NCBI GenBank assembly: GCA_965222485.1
Contig: CBDCUC010000039.1
Coordinates: 186,001-250,000 of the forward strand
Reading direction: 5' to 3'
DNA length: 64,000 bases
Origin: CBDCUC01 sp965222485
Lineage (GTDB): Bacteria; Pseudomonadota; Alphaproteobacteria; Rhizobiales; Hyphomicrobiaceae
This document shows positions 13,930 through 23,608 of the stretch, piece by piece. Position numbers and translations under genes: made by a program. Below the pieces are notes generated by a model. It was given only the letters and a program-made list of their open reading frames with translations. It was not told the origin of the DNA and did not search any database. The stretch's first letter is position 1. Every line of letters begins with the position of its first letter.

Positions 13930-14679
13930 ATGGCAGGCAAGGGCGGACACGGCAAAGGCGGCGGCAAGCCGGGCAAACTCATGGGCCCGGGCGGCGGACA
14001 ACGCCAGCTCCATGTGCGCGTGAAGACGGCGAACAAGCGCTCCAACTCGTCAGTGCGCTGGCTTGAACGTCAGCTCAACGATCCTTACGTCGCGGCCGCA
14101 AAACGCGAAGGCATGCGTTCGCGTGCCGCTTATAAGTTAAGTGAAATTGATGACAAGTACGGCCTGCTGAAACCCGGCCACAGGGTTGTTGATCTTGGTG
14201 CCGCGCCAGGCGGATGGAGCCAGGTCGCCGCCCGCCGCGTAAAGGCCGATACGGGCCGTGGCCAGGTGATCGCCATCGATTATCTTGGCGTGGAAGCGCT
14301 GCCGGGCGTCGAAATTGTGCAGCTGGACTTTATGGATGAGGGCGCCGATGAGCGTCTAAAGTCCATGCTAGAGGGCGGCCAGGCTGATGTGGTGCTGTCC
14401 GACATGGCAGCTCCAACCGTCGGCCACACACGTACCGACCATTTGCGCATCATGGGTTTGGCGGAAGCCGCAGCCGACTTCGCCTGCGATGTCCTGGCAC
14501 CGGAAGGCACCTTCTTGTGCAAAGTCTTTCAGGGTGGCACTGAACGTGAACTGCTGGACTTGCTACGGCGATCCTTCAAGACCGTCCGCCACGTCAAGCC
14601 GCCCGCGAGCCGTGCCGATTCCGCTGAGCTATATGTGCTTGCAACCGGCTTCCGCGCCACTCAAGCTGAGCAGGAATAG
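13930..14679 (+). CDS. rlmE: 23S rRNA (uridine-2552) 2'-O-methyltransferase RlmE
   Basis: FtsJ-type SAM-dependent methyltransferase of 249 residues that modifies U2552 of 23S rRNA late in 50S assembly. The SAM motif VVDLGAAPGGWSQVA is clear, and the K-D-K-E catalytic tetrad is visible as RSRAAYKL, VLSDMAAP, FLCKVFQGG and SAELYVLA. A Gly/Lys-rich N-terminal tail of about 40 residues (MAGKGGHGKGGGKPGK) is longer than in E. coli and is typical of alphaproteobacteria. It lies downstream of the Ppx/GppA gene. Confidence 0.94.
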   Translation: MAGKGGHGKGGGKPGKLMGPGGGQRQLHVRVKTANKRSNSSVRWLERQLNDPYVAAAKREGMRSRAAYKLSEIDDKYGLLKPGHRVVDLGAAPGGWSQVAARRVKADTGRGQVIAIDYLGVEALPGVEIVQLDFMDEGADERLKSMLEGGQADVVLSDMAAPTVGHTRTDHLRIMGLAEAAADFACDVLAPEGTFLCKVFQGGTERELLDLLRRSFKTVRHVKPPASRADSAELYVLATGFRATQAEQE

Positions 14680-14714
14680 CCAGTGCAGGTGGATGGCGAC
14701 GGCCAAACGCACGG

Positions 14715-15191
14715 CTACTCCGCAGCAATCCTGCCGGTATCCAATTCCCCGCGAATAACGTAGCGCAATGTCGCGACCACCTGCTCTACGGTTTCCGCAA
14801 CGGCGAGCGCAGCCGCATCGACTTCCTTCAGCGCATGCGCATGCTCAGGCGGATGAATGATGATCATCGGTTTCGCCAAGGCCGAAGCATAGCCGGCGTC
14901 AAACGCAGCATTCCATTGCTTGTATTTCTCGCCGAAGCGGACGATCACAATGTCAGCCTGTTCGATAAGCGTTCGGGTGCGTATTGCATTCATTTGTGCA
15001 CCCTTATGGTCGTGCCAGAATTTGTTGGGTTCAGTCCCTAAGATTGCGGCGCCGCAATCGTCGCTCCAGCCATGATTGGTAACCGGTGCGGAGAACGAAA
15101 CCGGCAGTCCAGCTGCGTCCGCCTGACGTTCGATCTGTTCACGCCAATCGGTATGAATTTCTCCTGAAAGATAAATGTTCCATTCTTCCAT
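14715..15191 (-). CDS. ytoQ: YtoQ family protein
   Basis: 158 residues with strong similarity to the YtoQ family: MEEWNIYLSGEIHTDWREQI, NKFWHDHKGAQMNAIRTRTL, IEQADIVIVRFGEKYKQWNA and AFDAGYASALAKPMI. The fold is expected to resemble nucleoside 2-deoxyribosyltransferases, and the function is not established. ATG 15191 matches the family start; in-frame upstream codons lack homology. It is convergent with rlmE. Confidence 0.88.
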   Translation of the reverse strand: MEEWNIYLSGEIHTDWREQIERQADAAGLPVSFSAPVTNHGWSDDCGAAILGTEPNKFWHDHKGAQMNAIRTRTLIEQADIVIVRFGEKYKQWNAAFDAGYASALAKPMIIIHPPEHAHALKEVDAAALAVAETVEQVVATLRYVIRGELDTGRIAAE

Positions 15192-15411
15192 CGTGTCTAT
15201 TACCCCTTCGGTCCGTAAGTGTTTCGCGGCAGCACATTTATGTGCCCCATTTTTATAGATGGCGTGCTGCATCGATTCGCAACAATGACGCGCCTCGACT
15301 GTATCTGCCTTCAAAAACGTTGTTCTTCACACGCTCATCTCAGACAACACGTAACCGTAAAGGTCAGGGGACTGCTCTTGTTACGCTGTAGCGCAGAACA
15401 GCTACCGCACG

Positions 15412-16941
15412 TTATCTTGGCAGGTGTAATTCAACACGCCTGTCGAGTTCGTATAGATCATCGCGAGAGAACTTCGTGCGATCGACACCAGAAAATGGTT
15501 CGCTCTCGCCTTTCGGCGTCAACTGCATCTCGCCTTCAAAACCGCCTTGGCGCAAAAACGTCTCAACTGTTTTCAATCGTTCCTTCGAAAGGTCCAGATT
15601 GAGTTCTTGCGTCCCACGTTCGTCAGCATGTCCCGACAACCTGATCAGCTTGAAGCGTTTGAGTTTCAGGTATTCCAAAAGCAGCTCGGCGGCGCGCTTG
15701 CCCTCATCGGTAAACGTAGCTTCGCGGTAAATAAACTTGATAGGAACAGGCAGGCTGTCATCGTCTGAACCGGCTGCCGTCGTGCTCTGGCTTGGTTCGG
15801 GCTCTGGCGTGGCAACAGCGACGGTTGTCTCAACTGCTTTTTCTGCGCTCGCGGCCGTTGATGGTGATGTCGCGTCTGGCTGGGGCTCAGCGTTTACCGC
15901 CGGGGCAGCTTGTTCAACATTAGCTGTAGCCGCTGCTCCCGTGCCAGTGGAGGCTGGTGCCGCTACGGAGGCTGCCGCTACCTGTGTTTCTTCCGTCGCA
16001 GCCGGAGTGTTTTGTGCTTGTTCCGGCTGTGTGCCGGTGTCCGCCACAGCAGGAGTTGCCGCCACCTCGGCTTGCCGGGCCTCATCCTGAGCACTTTCCT
16101 GCTGCGCACTGGTGTCCGTTGCGGCAACCTCTTGCTTCTGCGCATCAGAGCCAGCCGCGGCATCGGCCGTCGTCGTTTGTGCTTCAGCGCTTTGCGATGG
16201 GGTCGATGTCGGTGTCTCGCCCGTCGCTTCGGCCGCAACCTGTTCTGCGGAAGCGTTAGGCTCTGCCGCAGTTTCACTCGCAGGCGCCGCGGCAGTTCGC
16301 TCCGGCTGCTTCTCGCGGCGGGCTTCTTCGACCAGACCTTCAAGGTCCTTAATCAACTCTGACGTGACGCGTTTTGCCGTTGAGGATTTATCGTCCGGTT
16401 TTTTCGTGTCTGGTGTTTTTGCCGTCCCGGCCTGACCTGCCTCTTCAGACCGCTCCGGCTCGGCCGCAGCAACCTTCACATCCGGTTTCTCCGGTAGCAG
16501 GTTGCCCGGCTTCACACTGAGTTCCGGTTCCGAGTTGGGAAACTTGTGCTCGCTGACGAGCACCCACTCTCCATTCGCGTCGGATTTCACGCTTCCAATC
16601 GGTTGGCCATTGGCCATAACAGTTATGTCGGATTTCGGGTCCGTGCGGCCGGCAAACACAGAAACCCCGCCTGGCGTGACGCGCGCGATATCAAAACCTT
16701 CAGGCGCACTCATCGTGGTCACCTGATCGGCTGGTAGCTCAGCGGTCTTGGTCTCTGACCGCGACGAGGTCGGCTTATCGTCGCCGGTGGTCCTGGCGAC
16801 GCTGAATTCGTCAGACTTGAATAAATGAGCAAGTTTCGAAAGGTCGAGATCGAGCGCAACTGCAGCCGCGATAAGTCCAAACAGAACAACGACCAGAAGG
16901 ACCAGAATACGCAACGTGACTACTCCCTTTTTCAGGCCCAA
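15412..16941 (-). CDS. Membrane-anchored OmpA-domain protein with a long acidic linker
   Basis: 509 residues. An N-terminal transmembrane anchor (VTLRILVLLVVVLFGLIAAA) is followed by a small Ig-like beta domain (about 85-150: GGVSVFAGRTDPKSDITVMA then ANGEWVLV). A long Ala/Thr/Glu/Gln-rich disordered linker (about 160-390) leads to an OmpA-like peptidoglycan-binding domain (about 395-509), recognisable by LSGHADERGTQELNLDLSKE. The anchor and OmpA domain suggest an inner-membrane protein spanning the periplasm to the cell wall, but no partner gene is adjacent. Related rhizobial proteins often carry LysM instead of OmpA after the same Ig-like domain. Confidence 0.8.
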   Translation of the reverse strand: MGLKKGVVTLRILVLLVVVLFGLIAAAVALDLDLSKLAHLFKSDEFSVARTTGDDKPTSSRSETKTAELPADQVTTMSAPEGFDIARVTPGGVSVFAGRTDPKSDITVMANGQPIGSVKSDANGEWVLVSEHKFPNSEPELSVKPGNLLPEKPDVKVAAAEPERSEEAGQAGTAKTPDTKKPDDKSSTAKRVTSELIKDLEGLVEEARREKQPERTAAAPASETAAEPNASAEQVAAEATGETPTSTPSQSAEAQTTTADAAAGSDAQKQEVAATDTSAQQESAQDEARQAEVAATPAVADTGTQPEQAQNTPAATEETQVAAASVAAPASTGTGAAATANVEQAAPAVNAEPQPDATSPSTAASAEKAVETTVAVATPEPEPSQSTTAAGSDDDSLPVPIKFIYREATFTDEGKRAAELLLEYLKLKRFKLIRLSGHADERGTQELNLDLSKERLKTVETFLRQGGFEGEMQLTPKGESEPFSGVDRTKFSRDDLYELDRRVELHLPR

Positions 16942-17377
16942 TATTTAGACAAAAAGTTCCAGATTTTCAAGTAATTGGGGATGCTCACAGTGGTGTTTAC
17001 AAGCTGAATTGGTTGCCAATATGGACGCAGGCATATTTGGCGGCGCTTGGGCGTGTGCTGGCCTCATCAACTTGCAAGCCCCTAGCGCGCAGGGCCATCG
17101 TCCAGGCGGCTTGAGCCAAAATCGCGCTGAGTAGGCGCAGGTTCGCACAATTCCGCGGGTCTGTCACAGCCCTGCGCCAGTTGCCGTGCCTTTACCTAAA
17201 CAATAGACCGGCGGCGTGCGCCCGATTGCGAATAAACGTTGGCACGCGCAACGCCGGCTATAGTATGAAAAGAACCATTGTTATGGCGCCGATCAGGCCT
17301 ATGTCTTGAGACGACCCCTTAACTATGATCCTGCATTGAAAGCCGGCTCGTGTACGCCGGCATACACGGAGGAGCAC
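16942..17377. other. Control region upstream of thiS
   Basis: About 435 bp between the OmpA-domain gene and the thiS start. A stable hairpin GCCGGC-TCGTGTAC-GCCGGC (17342-17361) stands just before the ribosome binding site. I looked for a TPP riboswitch; the conserved core is not convincing (see rejected items). Confidence 0.4.
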
Positions 17378-17596
17378 GTGAACGAAACGCAACCGCTGGT
17401 CGCCATTTCCGTCAACGGAAACCGAATTGAGACGGCCTCGGCAGACATTGCCAGCTTGCTTTCAGAACTCGGCTATGCGGGTGCCCACGTAGCAACGGCG
17501 GTGAACGGTCAGTTCGTATCAGAAAAGTCGCGCGCTAAAACAACCGTCGCGAACGGTGATGCGATCGAAATCGTATCGGCCCGCCAGGGCGGCTAA
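17378..17596 (+). CDS. thiS: Sulfur carrier protein ThiS
   Basis: 72 residues of ubiquitin-like fold, ending in the essential Gly-Gly (SARQGG) that is adenylated and thiocarboxylated to supply sulfur for the thiazole of thiamine. GTG 17378 is chosen because GGAGGAG lies a few bases upstream and the residues before it lack homology. It opens a thiS-thiG-thiE cluster; thiC, thiO and thiF are not in the window. Confidence 0.9.
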   Translation: MNETQPLVAISVNGNRIETASADIASLLSELGYAGAHVATAVNGQFVSEKSRAKTTVANGDAIEIVSARQGG

Positions 17597-17699
17597 GAAA
17601 CCGTGAAGCACAGGCTGTGTGATAGGTACGAGAACAATTCGGCAGAGTATGCCAATCCAACAAGGCGCCACCAAAAGACGAAACCACCAAAAGACAGAT

Positions 17700-18569
17700 A
17701 TGACGACAACCAGCAAGCAAGATGCGGCAAGCGCTGCTAAGCCAGAACGCGTACGGTCAAACACGCTTCGCGACCCAGCACCGTTGCGTTTTTACGGAGA
17801 AGAGGTCGGGTCGCGGCTCCTGTTGGGCACCGCTCTTTATCCCTCTCCACAGATCATGGCAGATGCTGTCAAAGCCAGCGGTTCTCAAATCGTGACGGTT
17901 TCTTTGCGCCGGGAAACAGCACGTGGGCGCACCGGTGAGCGCTTTTTGAACCTGATTAAAGAGCTCAATGTGCGCGTGCTGCCCAATACGGCCGGTTGCC
18001 GCACCGCCCGTGATGCCATCACGACAGCACAGATGGCGCGTGAACTTTTTGGAACCGACTGGATCAAGCTGGAGGTGATCGCAAATGACGATACGCTTCA
18101 GCCAGATCTTTTCGGCCTCGTTGAAGCGGCACGAGAATTGAGCACCGACGGCTTTAAGGTTTTTCCCTATACGACCGAGGATCTGGGTGCAGCTGAAAGG
18201 TTGGTTGCGGCCGGTTGTCAGGTCTTGATGCCATGGGGAGCACCCATTGGATCGGGGCGTGGACTGGCAAACCCATATGCGCTGAAAACCATGCGCGCTT
18301 ATTTCCCGGGTATGCCGCTTGTGATCGATGCCGGCATTGGCGCACCATCGCATGCCGCACAGTCGATGGAGTTGGGCTATGATGCCGTGTTGCTGAACAC
18401 CGCCGTAGCAAATGCGGCCGATCCGGTGTCCATGGCGCGCGCGTTTGCTGATGCCATCGCGGCGGGACGCACCGCATTCAATTCCGGTCTGATTGATGAG
18501 CGCGACATGGCGCAACCCTCAACGCCTGTTGCGGGTACGCCCTTCTTCAACATCTCGCGTGGAGAGTAG
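17700..18569 (+). CDS. thiG: Thiazole synthase ThiG
   Basis: Forms the thiazole phosphate of thiamine from 1-deoxyxylulose 5-phosphate, dehydroglycine and ThiS thiocarboxylate. The TIM-barrel motifs are present: SRLLLGTALYPSP, IVTVSLRRET, VRVLPNTAGCRTA with WIKLEVIAND following (the Lys is the Schiff-base residue of the family), MPWGAPIGSGRG and VIDAGIGAPSHA. The 289 residues from ATG 17700 include an N-terminal extension of about 30 residues. An earlier in-frame ATG at 17649 is possible; neither has a strong ribosome binding site. Confidence 0.92.
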   Translation: MTTTSKQDAASAAKPERVRSNTLRDPAPLRFYGEEVGSRLLLGTALYPSPQIMADAVKASGSQIVTVSLRRETARGRTGERFLNLIKELNVRVLPNTAGCRTARDAITTAQMARELFGTDWIKLEVIANDDTLQPDLFGLVEAARELSTDGFKVFPYTTEDLGAAERLVAAGCQVLMPWGAPIGSGRGLANPYALKTMRAYFPGMPLVIDAGIGAPSHAAQSMELGYDAVLLNTAVANAADPVSMARAFADAIAAGRTAFNSGLIDERDMAQPSTPVAGTPFFNISRGE

Positions 18570-18571
18570 GG

Positions 18572-19240
18572 GTGCAGGGTCTAACGCGCACCAAGCCGTC
18601 AGCAGGACAGCTCAACCTGTTTTACCCAATTGTACCCGACGACGATTGGCTCGCGCGGCTGGTACCGCTGGGCGTGAAAACCATACAGTTGCGCCTGAAG
18701 GACGCCTCTGACGTTGAAATAAAACGGCAGATCTCGCGCAGCCTCGACATATGTGCTCAAGCTGGCTGCCAACTGATCGTCAACGATTATTGGCGTGAGG
18801 CCATCGACTGCGGCGCGGACTACATTCACTTAGGCCAGGAAGATCTTGCGAACGCCGATTTGGATGCCATCAAATCAGCCGGCCTGCGCATCGGTATTTC
18901 CACGCACGATGAAAAAGAACTAGCCACCGCACTTGCCGCCGATCCGGACTATGTGGCGCTGGGACCGATCTATGAGACAAAGCTAAAAAAGATGAAATGG
19001 GCGCCGCAGGGTTTAGCAAGGCTCGAGGAATGGAGTGCAAGGGTTTCACCCCTACCGCTTGTTGCAATCGGAGGGCTGACACCTGAGCGCGCCAGCCAGG
19101 CCGTCGCGGCCGGCGCCGACAGTATTTCAGTTATCACTGATTTCTACATTCATCCGGAACCCGAAAAACGTGTCGCTGAATGGCTAGGGTGGGCCAAGGC
19201 GACTTGGGAACGACTCGCACCCGCTCCCCCTGGCAATTGA
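18572..19240 (+). CDS. thiE: Thiamine phosphate synthase ThiE
   Basis: Joins HMP pyrophosphate to thiazole phosphate to make thiamine phosphate. 222 residues from GTG 18572, only two bases after the thiG stop, so translation is probably coupled. Family motifs: IQLRLKD, LIVNDYWREAIDCGADYIHL, GQEDL, GISTHDEKEL, YVALGPIYETKLK and LVAIGGLTPERASQ. Last gene of the thi cluster. The CHAD gene begins ten bases later and could be on the same transcript. Confidence 0.92.
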   Translation: MQGLTRTKPSAGQLNLFYPIVPDDDWLARLVPLGVKTIQLRLKDASDVEIKRQISRSLDICAQAGCQLIVNDYWREAIDCGADYIHLGQEDLANADLDAIKSAGLRIGISTHDEKELATALAADPDYVALGPIYETKLKKMKWAPQGLARLEEWSARVSPLPLVAIGGLTPERASQAVAAGADSISVITDFYIHPEPEKRVAEWLGWAKATWERLAPAPPGN

Positions 19241-19249
19241 GGCTCGCAA

Positions 19250-20188
19250 GTGTCTTACCGTTTCGAGCATCAAGAACCGTTCGACAGCGGGTTTCACCGT
19301 ATTGCGCGCGAGCAGATCGATATCGCTCGAACGCTGCTGGGTCATGCCGCAAAGAGCCCCGAGGCCGTCCACTCAGTGCGTAAATCGTTGAAACGGTTGC
19401 GCGCCCTATTGCGGCTATGTCGGCCGTGTCTGGACGAGGCGGACTACAAAAAGCACTACACGCGCTTTCGCGATGTCGCGCGACTGCTGGCTGCTTCTCG
19501 TGATGCTCACGTTATGACTGAAACACTCGCCAAACTCGAGACGGAGCCTTCCAACTCGAAGACCGAATCTGCTGCCTTGCGCGCATTGCGCAAACACATG
19601 CAAAAGTCCCTGTCAGAGAAACCGGAACGGATGAACAAGAAGGCCGCGACAAAGGCACTTCAGCATCTCAACGTCGCGCGCAAGGAACTGGCCAAGCTGC
19701 ATTTTGTTAGGCACGGGTTCGAACCTATCGGCGAAGGTCTTGAGATCAGCTTCAGGCAGGGCCGCAAGGCATTTCTTGAAGCATTGGAAGATCCAGACGA
19801 CGATACTGAGCATGAATGGCGCAAAGACGTGCAACGGCATTGGCGGCACATGCAGTTGCTTCGAACTCTGTGGCCCGGTATGTGTTCCGCCCGCATTGCG
19901 CTGGCGCGTGAACTTTCAAGACTTCTGGGCGACGATCACGATATCGCGGTACTGCACCAACTGGCGTTGTCACAAGAAGAGGACGTGCTGACTGCGGCCC
20001 AAAAGGCGGCCATTAGTAAAATCGCGCAAAGCCGGCAGGACGAACTGCGTGCTGCCGCGTTTGCTCGCGGTGAACTCTTGTTTGCCGACCGAGCCCGCGA
20101 TCTTCGTCGGCGCTTCACAATCTACTGGGCGGCGAGCGAGTCTGTGTCGGAAATGGATATTGCCGGCGGCTCACGTTCCAAGACGTAG
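19250..20188 (+). CDS. CHAD domain protein
   Basis: 312 residues from GTG 19250. A CHAD domain fills most of the protein: AVHSVRKSLKRLRALLRLCR, FRDVARLLAASRDAHVM, and HEWRKDVQRHWRHMQLL, then LLGDDHDIAVL, giving the conserved His and basic residues of this helical family. CHAD domains bind polyphosphate through those residues. There is no attached CYTH domain. It follows thiE closely, but a link with thiamine synthesis is not implied. A role in polyphosphate handling would fit the Ppx/GppA gene 6 kb away, only loosely. Confidence 0.88.
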   Translation: MSYRFEHQEPFDSGFHRIAREQIDIARTLLGHAAKSPEAVHSVRKSLKRLRALLRLCRPCLDEADYKKHYTRFRDVARLLAASRDAHVMTETLAKLETEPSNSKTESAALRALRKHMQKSLSEKPERMNKKAATKALQHLNVARKELAKLHFVRHGFEPIGEGLEISFRQGRKAFLEALEDPDDDTEHEWRKDVQRHWRHMQLLRTLWPGMCSARIALARELSRLLGDDHDIAVLHQLALSQEEDVLTAAQKAAISKIAQSRQDELRAAAFARGELLFADRARDLRRRFTIYWAASESVSEMDIAGGSRSKT

Positions 20189-20429
20189 GGCAGGTCGCGC
20201 TGGGCCCAGAGTTGAAGCTGGATTAGGTTCCGACATATTCCAAACGGTTCGCTCTATGGCCGTGATCTCGCCCGCGATAGTGCACGTAAGCTCACTCATG
20301 GACTTCCGTGCCCCCCCAGCCTATGAGTGAGGCCGTAATGCTTAAGCGGTCTTCACAAAGTCATAGAATTCAAGACGCGCCGCTGTCCAATACGTCAAGA
20401 CACGAACAACCAAAGGCGAACACGACCCG

Positions 20430-21491
20430 ATGAACGACGCAACAGTAACGAATGCAACGAGCTTTGACCGCGGCGCTTGGCCCTCTGATCATCCCGAGGT
20501 CAATTGCGGCCGTGTCGGCGTACTGCTTCTGAACTTGGGTACGCCAGACGGAACGAGCTATTGGCCCATGCGTCGTTACCTGAAAGAGTTCCTATCCGAT
20601 CGCCGCGTTATCGAGGAGCCGCGATGGAAGTGGTGGCCGATACTGAACCTGATCATTCTTACGACGCGGCCGGGCCGCAAGGGTAAGGACTACGCAACCA
20701 TATGGAACAATGAAAAGGACGAAGGGCCACTTAAGACCATAACCCGCAATCAGGCCCTGTCATTGACGGAGCGCCTTGCCGACCATCCCACTGTAATTGT
20801 CGACTGGGCGATGCGTTACGCCAATCCGACAACCGAAAGTCGTTTGCGCTATTTGCAGGAACAGGGTTGCGAGCGCATTCTGCTCATTCCCCTTTATCCG
20901 CAGTACGCTGCCGCCACGACGGCTACGGCATGCGACCAGGCATTTCGCGCCCTGATGAAGATGCGCTGGCAGCCTTTCATCAGAGTAGCCCCCGCCTACC
21001 ACGATGACCCCGTTTATATTGATGCGCTCGCCCGGTCGATTGAGGGCTCACTCGCCAAGCTGGACTTTGAGCCCGAAAAGATCATCGCCACCTTTCACGG
21101 TATGCCCCAGAAGTATCTTGAGAAGGGCGATCCGTACCACTGCCATTGTCAGAAGACCTCCCGGCTTTTGCGGGCAAGGCTGCAAATCGACGAAGATAGG
21201 TGGCTGACGACATTTCAATCACGGTTCGGCAACGACGTGTGGCTGCAACCGTATACCGACGCCACCGTTGAACGGCTTGCCAAAGAAGGTGTGAAAAAGC
21301 TTGCGCTTGTCGCACCGGGATTTTCTGCCGATTGTCTGGAGACGCTTGAGGAGCTTGATGGAGAGAACCGCGAGATCTTCGAACATAATGGCGGTGAGAA
21401 GTTCGCATACTTGCCAGCACTAAACGAAACCGACGAAGGGATCGACGTGATAGAACGCGTGGCCCGCCGCGAACTTATGGGGTGGATTTGA
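20430..21491 (+). CDS. hemH: Ferrochelatase
   Basis: Inserts Fe2+ into protoporphyrin IX, the last step of protohaem synthesis. 353 residues with the family motifs LLLNLGTPDGTSYWPMRRYL, LSDRRVIEEP, RILLIPLYPQYAAATTATAC, TFHGMPQKYLEKGDPY (His metal ligand), and APGFSADCLETLEEL (Glu ligand). It has the N-terminal extension usual in alphaproteobacteria and no sign of the C-terminal Fe-S cluster of animal enzymes. Monocistronic by appearance. About 240 bp upstream carry no recognised operator. Confidence 0.95.
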   Translation: MNDATVTNATSFDRGAWPSDHPEVNCGRVGVLLLNLGTPDGTSYWPMRRYLKEFLSDRRVIEEPRWKWWPILNLIILTTRPGRKGKDYATIWNNEKDEGPLKTITRNQALSLTERLADHPTVIVDWAMRYANPTTESRLRYLQEQGCERILLIPLYPQYAAATTATACDQAFRALMKMRWQPFIRVAPAYHDDPVYIDALARSIEGSLAKLDFEPEKIIATFHGMPQKYLEKGDPYHCHCQKTSRLLRARLQIDEDRWLTTFQSRFGNDVWLQPYTDATVERLAKEGVKKLALVAPGFSADCLETLEELDGENREIFEHNGGEKFAYLPALNETDEGIDVIERVARRELMGWI

Positions 21492-21715
21492 GCGCATACT
21501 GTCTCCTCCATAGACGCGGGTGTGCAAAATCAATTGGTTAGCGCCATCGGAACCATCTGAATTCGTTGATGTAAAATAAACAAAGATTCATCTACACCTT
21601 TGTAAAATAAGACGAAATTAACCAAGTATTCTGTTGTTGCCTCTAAAAATTCCTCCAACCAGACCCGATATAGGCTGTGGGCTGGGCGATCGGATATTTT
21701 TTTGGAGTTGCTACG

Positions 21716-22678
21716 ATGGGAACTGGTGAACTGCTCGGCCTCATACTCATAATCCTGGCCGTCGTGACGCTGTGGTCGACGGTCAAGATTGTTCCACAGG
21801 GCTATAACTACACGGTTGAGAATTTTGGACGGTATACGCGCACGCTCGTGCCGGGCCTGCATATTCTGATCCCGGTCATGGAGCGCGTGGTTGCTCGCAT
21901 GAATATGAAAGAGCAAGTGCTCGACATTCCCAGCCAGGATATCATCACTCGCGACAATGCGATGGTGCGCGTTAATGGGGTCAACTTCTTTCAGGTCTTG
22001 AATGCTGCCAAGGCAGCCTACGAAGTCGATCAGCTGGAAGAGTCCATTGTGAACCTGACCATGACGAACATCCGTACGGTCATGGGCTCCATGGACCTCG
22101 ACGAGCTGTTGTCAAATCGTGATCAGATCAACGCGGAGCTATTGCACGTTGTCGATGCGGCAACGGAAAGCTGGGGCGTAAAAGTTACGCGAATTGAAAT
22201 CAAGGATATCGATCCTCCGCGCGATCTGGTCGACGCCATGGCTCGTCAGATGAAGGCGGAGCGTGAAAAGCGCGCCCAAATCCTGGAAGCGGAAGGTTCA
22301 CGTGAATCCGCCATTCTTGAAGCCGAAGGTGAAAAGCGTGCCGCTGTGCTCGAGGCTGAAGGTCGCCGGGAAGCCGCATTCAAAGACGCTGAGGCGCGTG
22401 AGCGCGCAGCCGAAGCTGAAGCCAAGGCAACACAAATGGTGTCAGAGGCGATCTCGGCCGGCGACGTGCAAGCCATCAACTATTTTGTCGCAAACAATTA
22501 CATGAAGGCCCTGGAAAAGCTCGCCATGTCACCGAACCAGAAAATTTTGATGATGCCGCTCGAGGCGTCATCCGTGATTGGGTCGTTGGCAGGAATTTCT
22601 GAGCTTGCAAGCGAGGCGTTCGGCAAGCAGTCAAAATCGGGCAACTCAGGTTCAGCCGGCAGCGTCCCGCGGGTTTGA
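21716..22678 (+). CDS. SPFH/band 7 membrane protein (QmcA/stomatin-like)
   Basis: 320 residues. An N-terminal membrane segment (LLGLILIILAVVTLWSTV) is followed by the SPFH domain (VPQGYNYTVENFGRYTRTLV, PGLHILIPVMERV, LDIPSQDIITRDNAMVRVNG). A long coiled coil of Ala/Glu/Arg repeats (about 180-250) and a C-terminal flotillin-like part follow. These proteins oligomerise in the inner membrane and are usually partnered with NfeD, the next gene 180 bp downstream. ATG 21716 has GGAG upstream; the in-frame start at 21677 does not. Confidence 0.92.
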   Translation: MGTGELLGLILIILAVVTLWSTVKIVPQGYNYTVENFGRYTRTLVPGLHILIPVMERVVARMNMKEQVLDIPSQDIITRDNAMVRVNGVNFFQVLNAAKAAYEVDQLEESIVNLTMTNIRTVMGSMDLDELLSNRDQINAELLHVVDAATESWGVKVTRIEIKDIDPPRDLVDAMARQMKAEREKRAQILEAEGSRESAILEAEGEKRAAVLEAEGRREAAFKDAEARERAAEAEAKATQMVSEAISAGDVQAINYFVANNYMKALEKLAMSPNQKILMMPLEASSVIGSLAGISELASEAFGKQSKSGNSGSAGSVPRV

Positions 22679-22685
22679 TGAACGC

Positions 22686-22716
22686 AAAAAGTGCGGCTGC
22701 GCCTTAGCAGCCGCAC
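22686..22716 (-). terminator. Perfect hairpin after the SPFH gene, T-tract on minus strand
   Basis: GTGCGGCTGC (22691-22700) pairs with GCAGCCGCAC (22707-22716) around a six-base loop. Five A precede it on the plus strand, so the intrinsic-terminator form exists only for leftward transcription. On the plus strand it may act as a processing or 3'-end stabilising hairpin between the SPFH and nfeD genes. Confidence 0.55.
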
Positions 22717-22856
22717 AGATAGCGAGCCCGGTGGTCTGGCAACACCCCATGCCCAACTCCAGGATTAGCAAATTCCCGGCTCGTTTCATCTGAGGTGCGT
22801 GTTATAACCACACGTGCTGCGTATTGGTCCAAGAAGTCAGAGAGAAGGCCGCTACC

Positions 22857-23342
22857 ATGACATCCATCGTGAATATTCTTTACGGGTTCGGTCCGTGGAA
22901 CTGGTTCATCTTGGCAACGGCCTTATTTCTGCTGGAGACCATTATCCCAGGCGTGCATTTTGTCTGGTTCAGCGTGGCCGCGGCATTGGTTGGAATTGCC
23001 GCCATCGGGCTTACAGAACTTGGACCCGAAGCTGCCAGTTACTTCGGTTGGCAGGCACAAATCATCGTTTTCGCGCTTACTGCCATGGTCACGGTATTCT
23101 GGGTTCGCCGCTACGCGGGCCCACTGGCGTCAAAGAGCGATTTGCCCAACCTAAATGAACGCAGTGCCCAATATATTGGCCGCAGCGTCCAGGTCGCAGA
23201 AGCGATCTCAGGCGGCCGTGGAAAGGTCCGGATCGGCGATACGTTGTGGATTGCCGAGGGGCCCGACGTCGCAGCCGGGCAGACGATGACGGTTGTTGCC
23301 GCCAAGGGCTCAGTCCTGGTGGTCGCCCATGATGCCGCCTAA
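22857..23342 (+). CDS. NfeD family membrane protein
   Basis: 161 residues. Two to three transmembrane helices (NWFILATALFLLETIIPGVH, VAAALVGIAAIG, IIVFALTAMVTVFWVRR) precede a C-terminal OB-fold domain (YIGRSVQVAEAISGGRGKVR, GDTLWIAEGPDVAAGQTMTV), the standard layout of the short NfeD type. It is the expected partner of the SPFH protein upstream. GAGAAGG precedes ATG 22857. Confidence 0.9.
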   Translation: MTSIVNILYGFGPWNWFILATALFLLETIIPGVHFVWFSVAAALVGIAAIGLTELGPEAASYFGWQAQIIVFALTAMVTVFWVRRYAGPLASKSDLPNLNERSAQYIGRSVQVAEAISGGRGKVRIGDTLWIAEGPDVAAGQTMTVVAAKGSVLVVAHDAA

Positions 23343-23608
23343 TCAAGTTCATCGATTGGGCTTTATCGAAAAAACCAACAAAATCAACGGCAAGGCCTGG
23401 CGTCCGAGGGTTGGCGCACCGCTGCCTTCGCATGTCTTCGCACAAAAAACTCTCTGAAGTTCCATATGGAACAGCAGACTTTCTGATCTCCCGCCATTGT
23501 GCACCGGTGCTCGAGCGAAAAGGAGCGCCGGACTGATCACAGCCCTCCGCTGTCAGCCCGATAGTGATGAGGCACTTTTATGTCAGAGATGACAAGGGAG
23601 ACGAAGAA

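Noticed and set aside
17260..17377. Possible TPP riboswitch upstream of thiS
   Set aside because: CTTGAGA and CCCCTTAA...GATCCTG are reminiscent of the thi-box, but the near-invariant AACCTGATC core and the closing stem are not present. An Infernal search with the TPP model would settle it.
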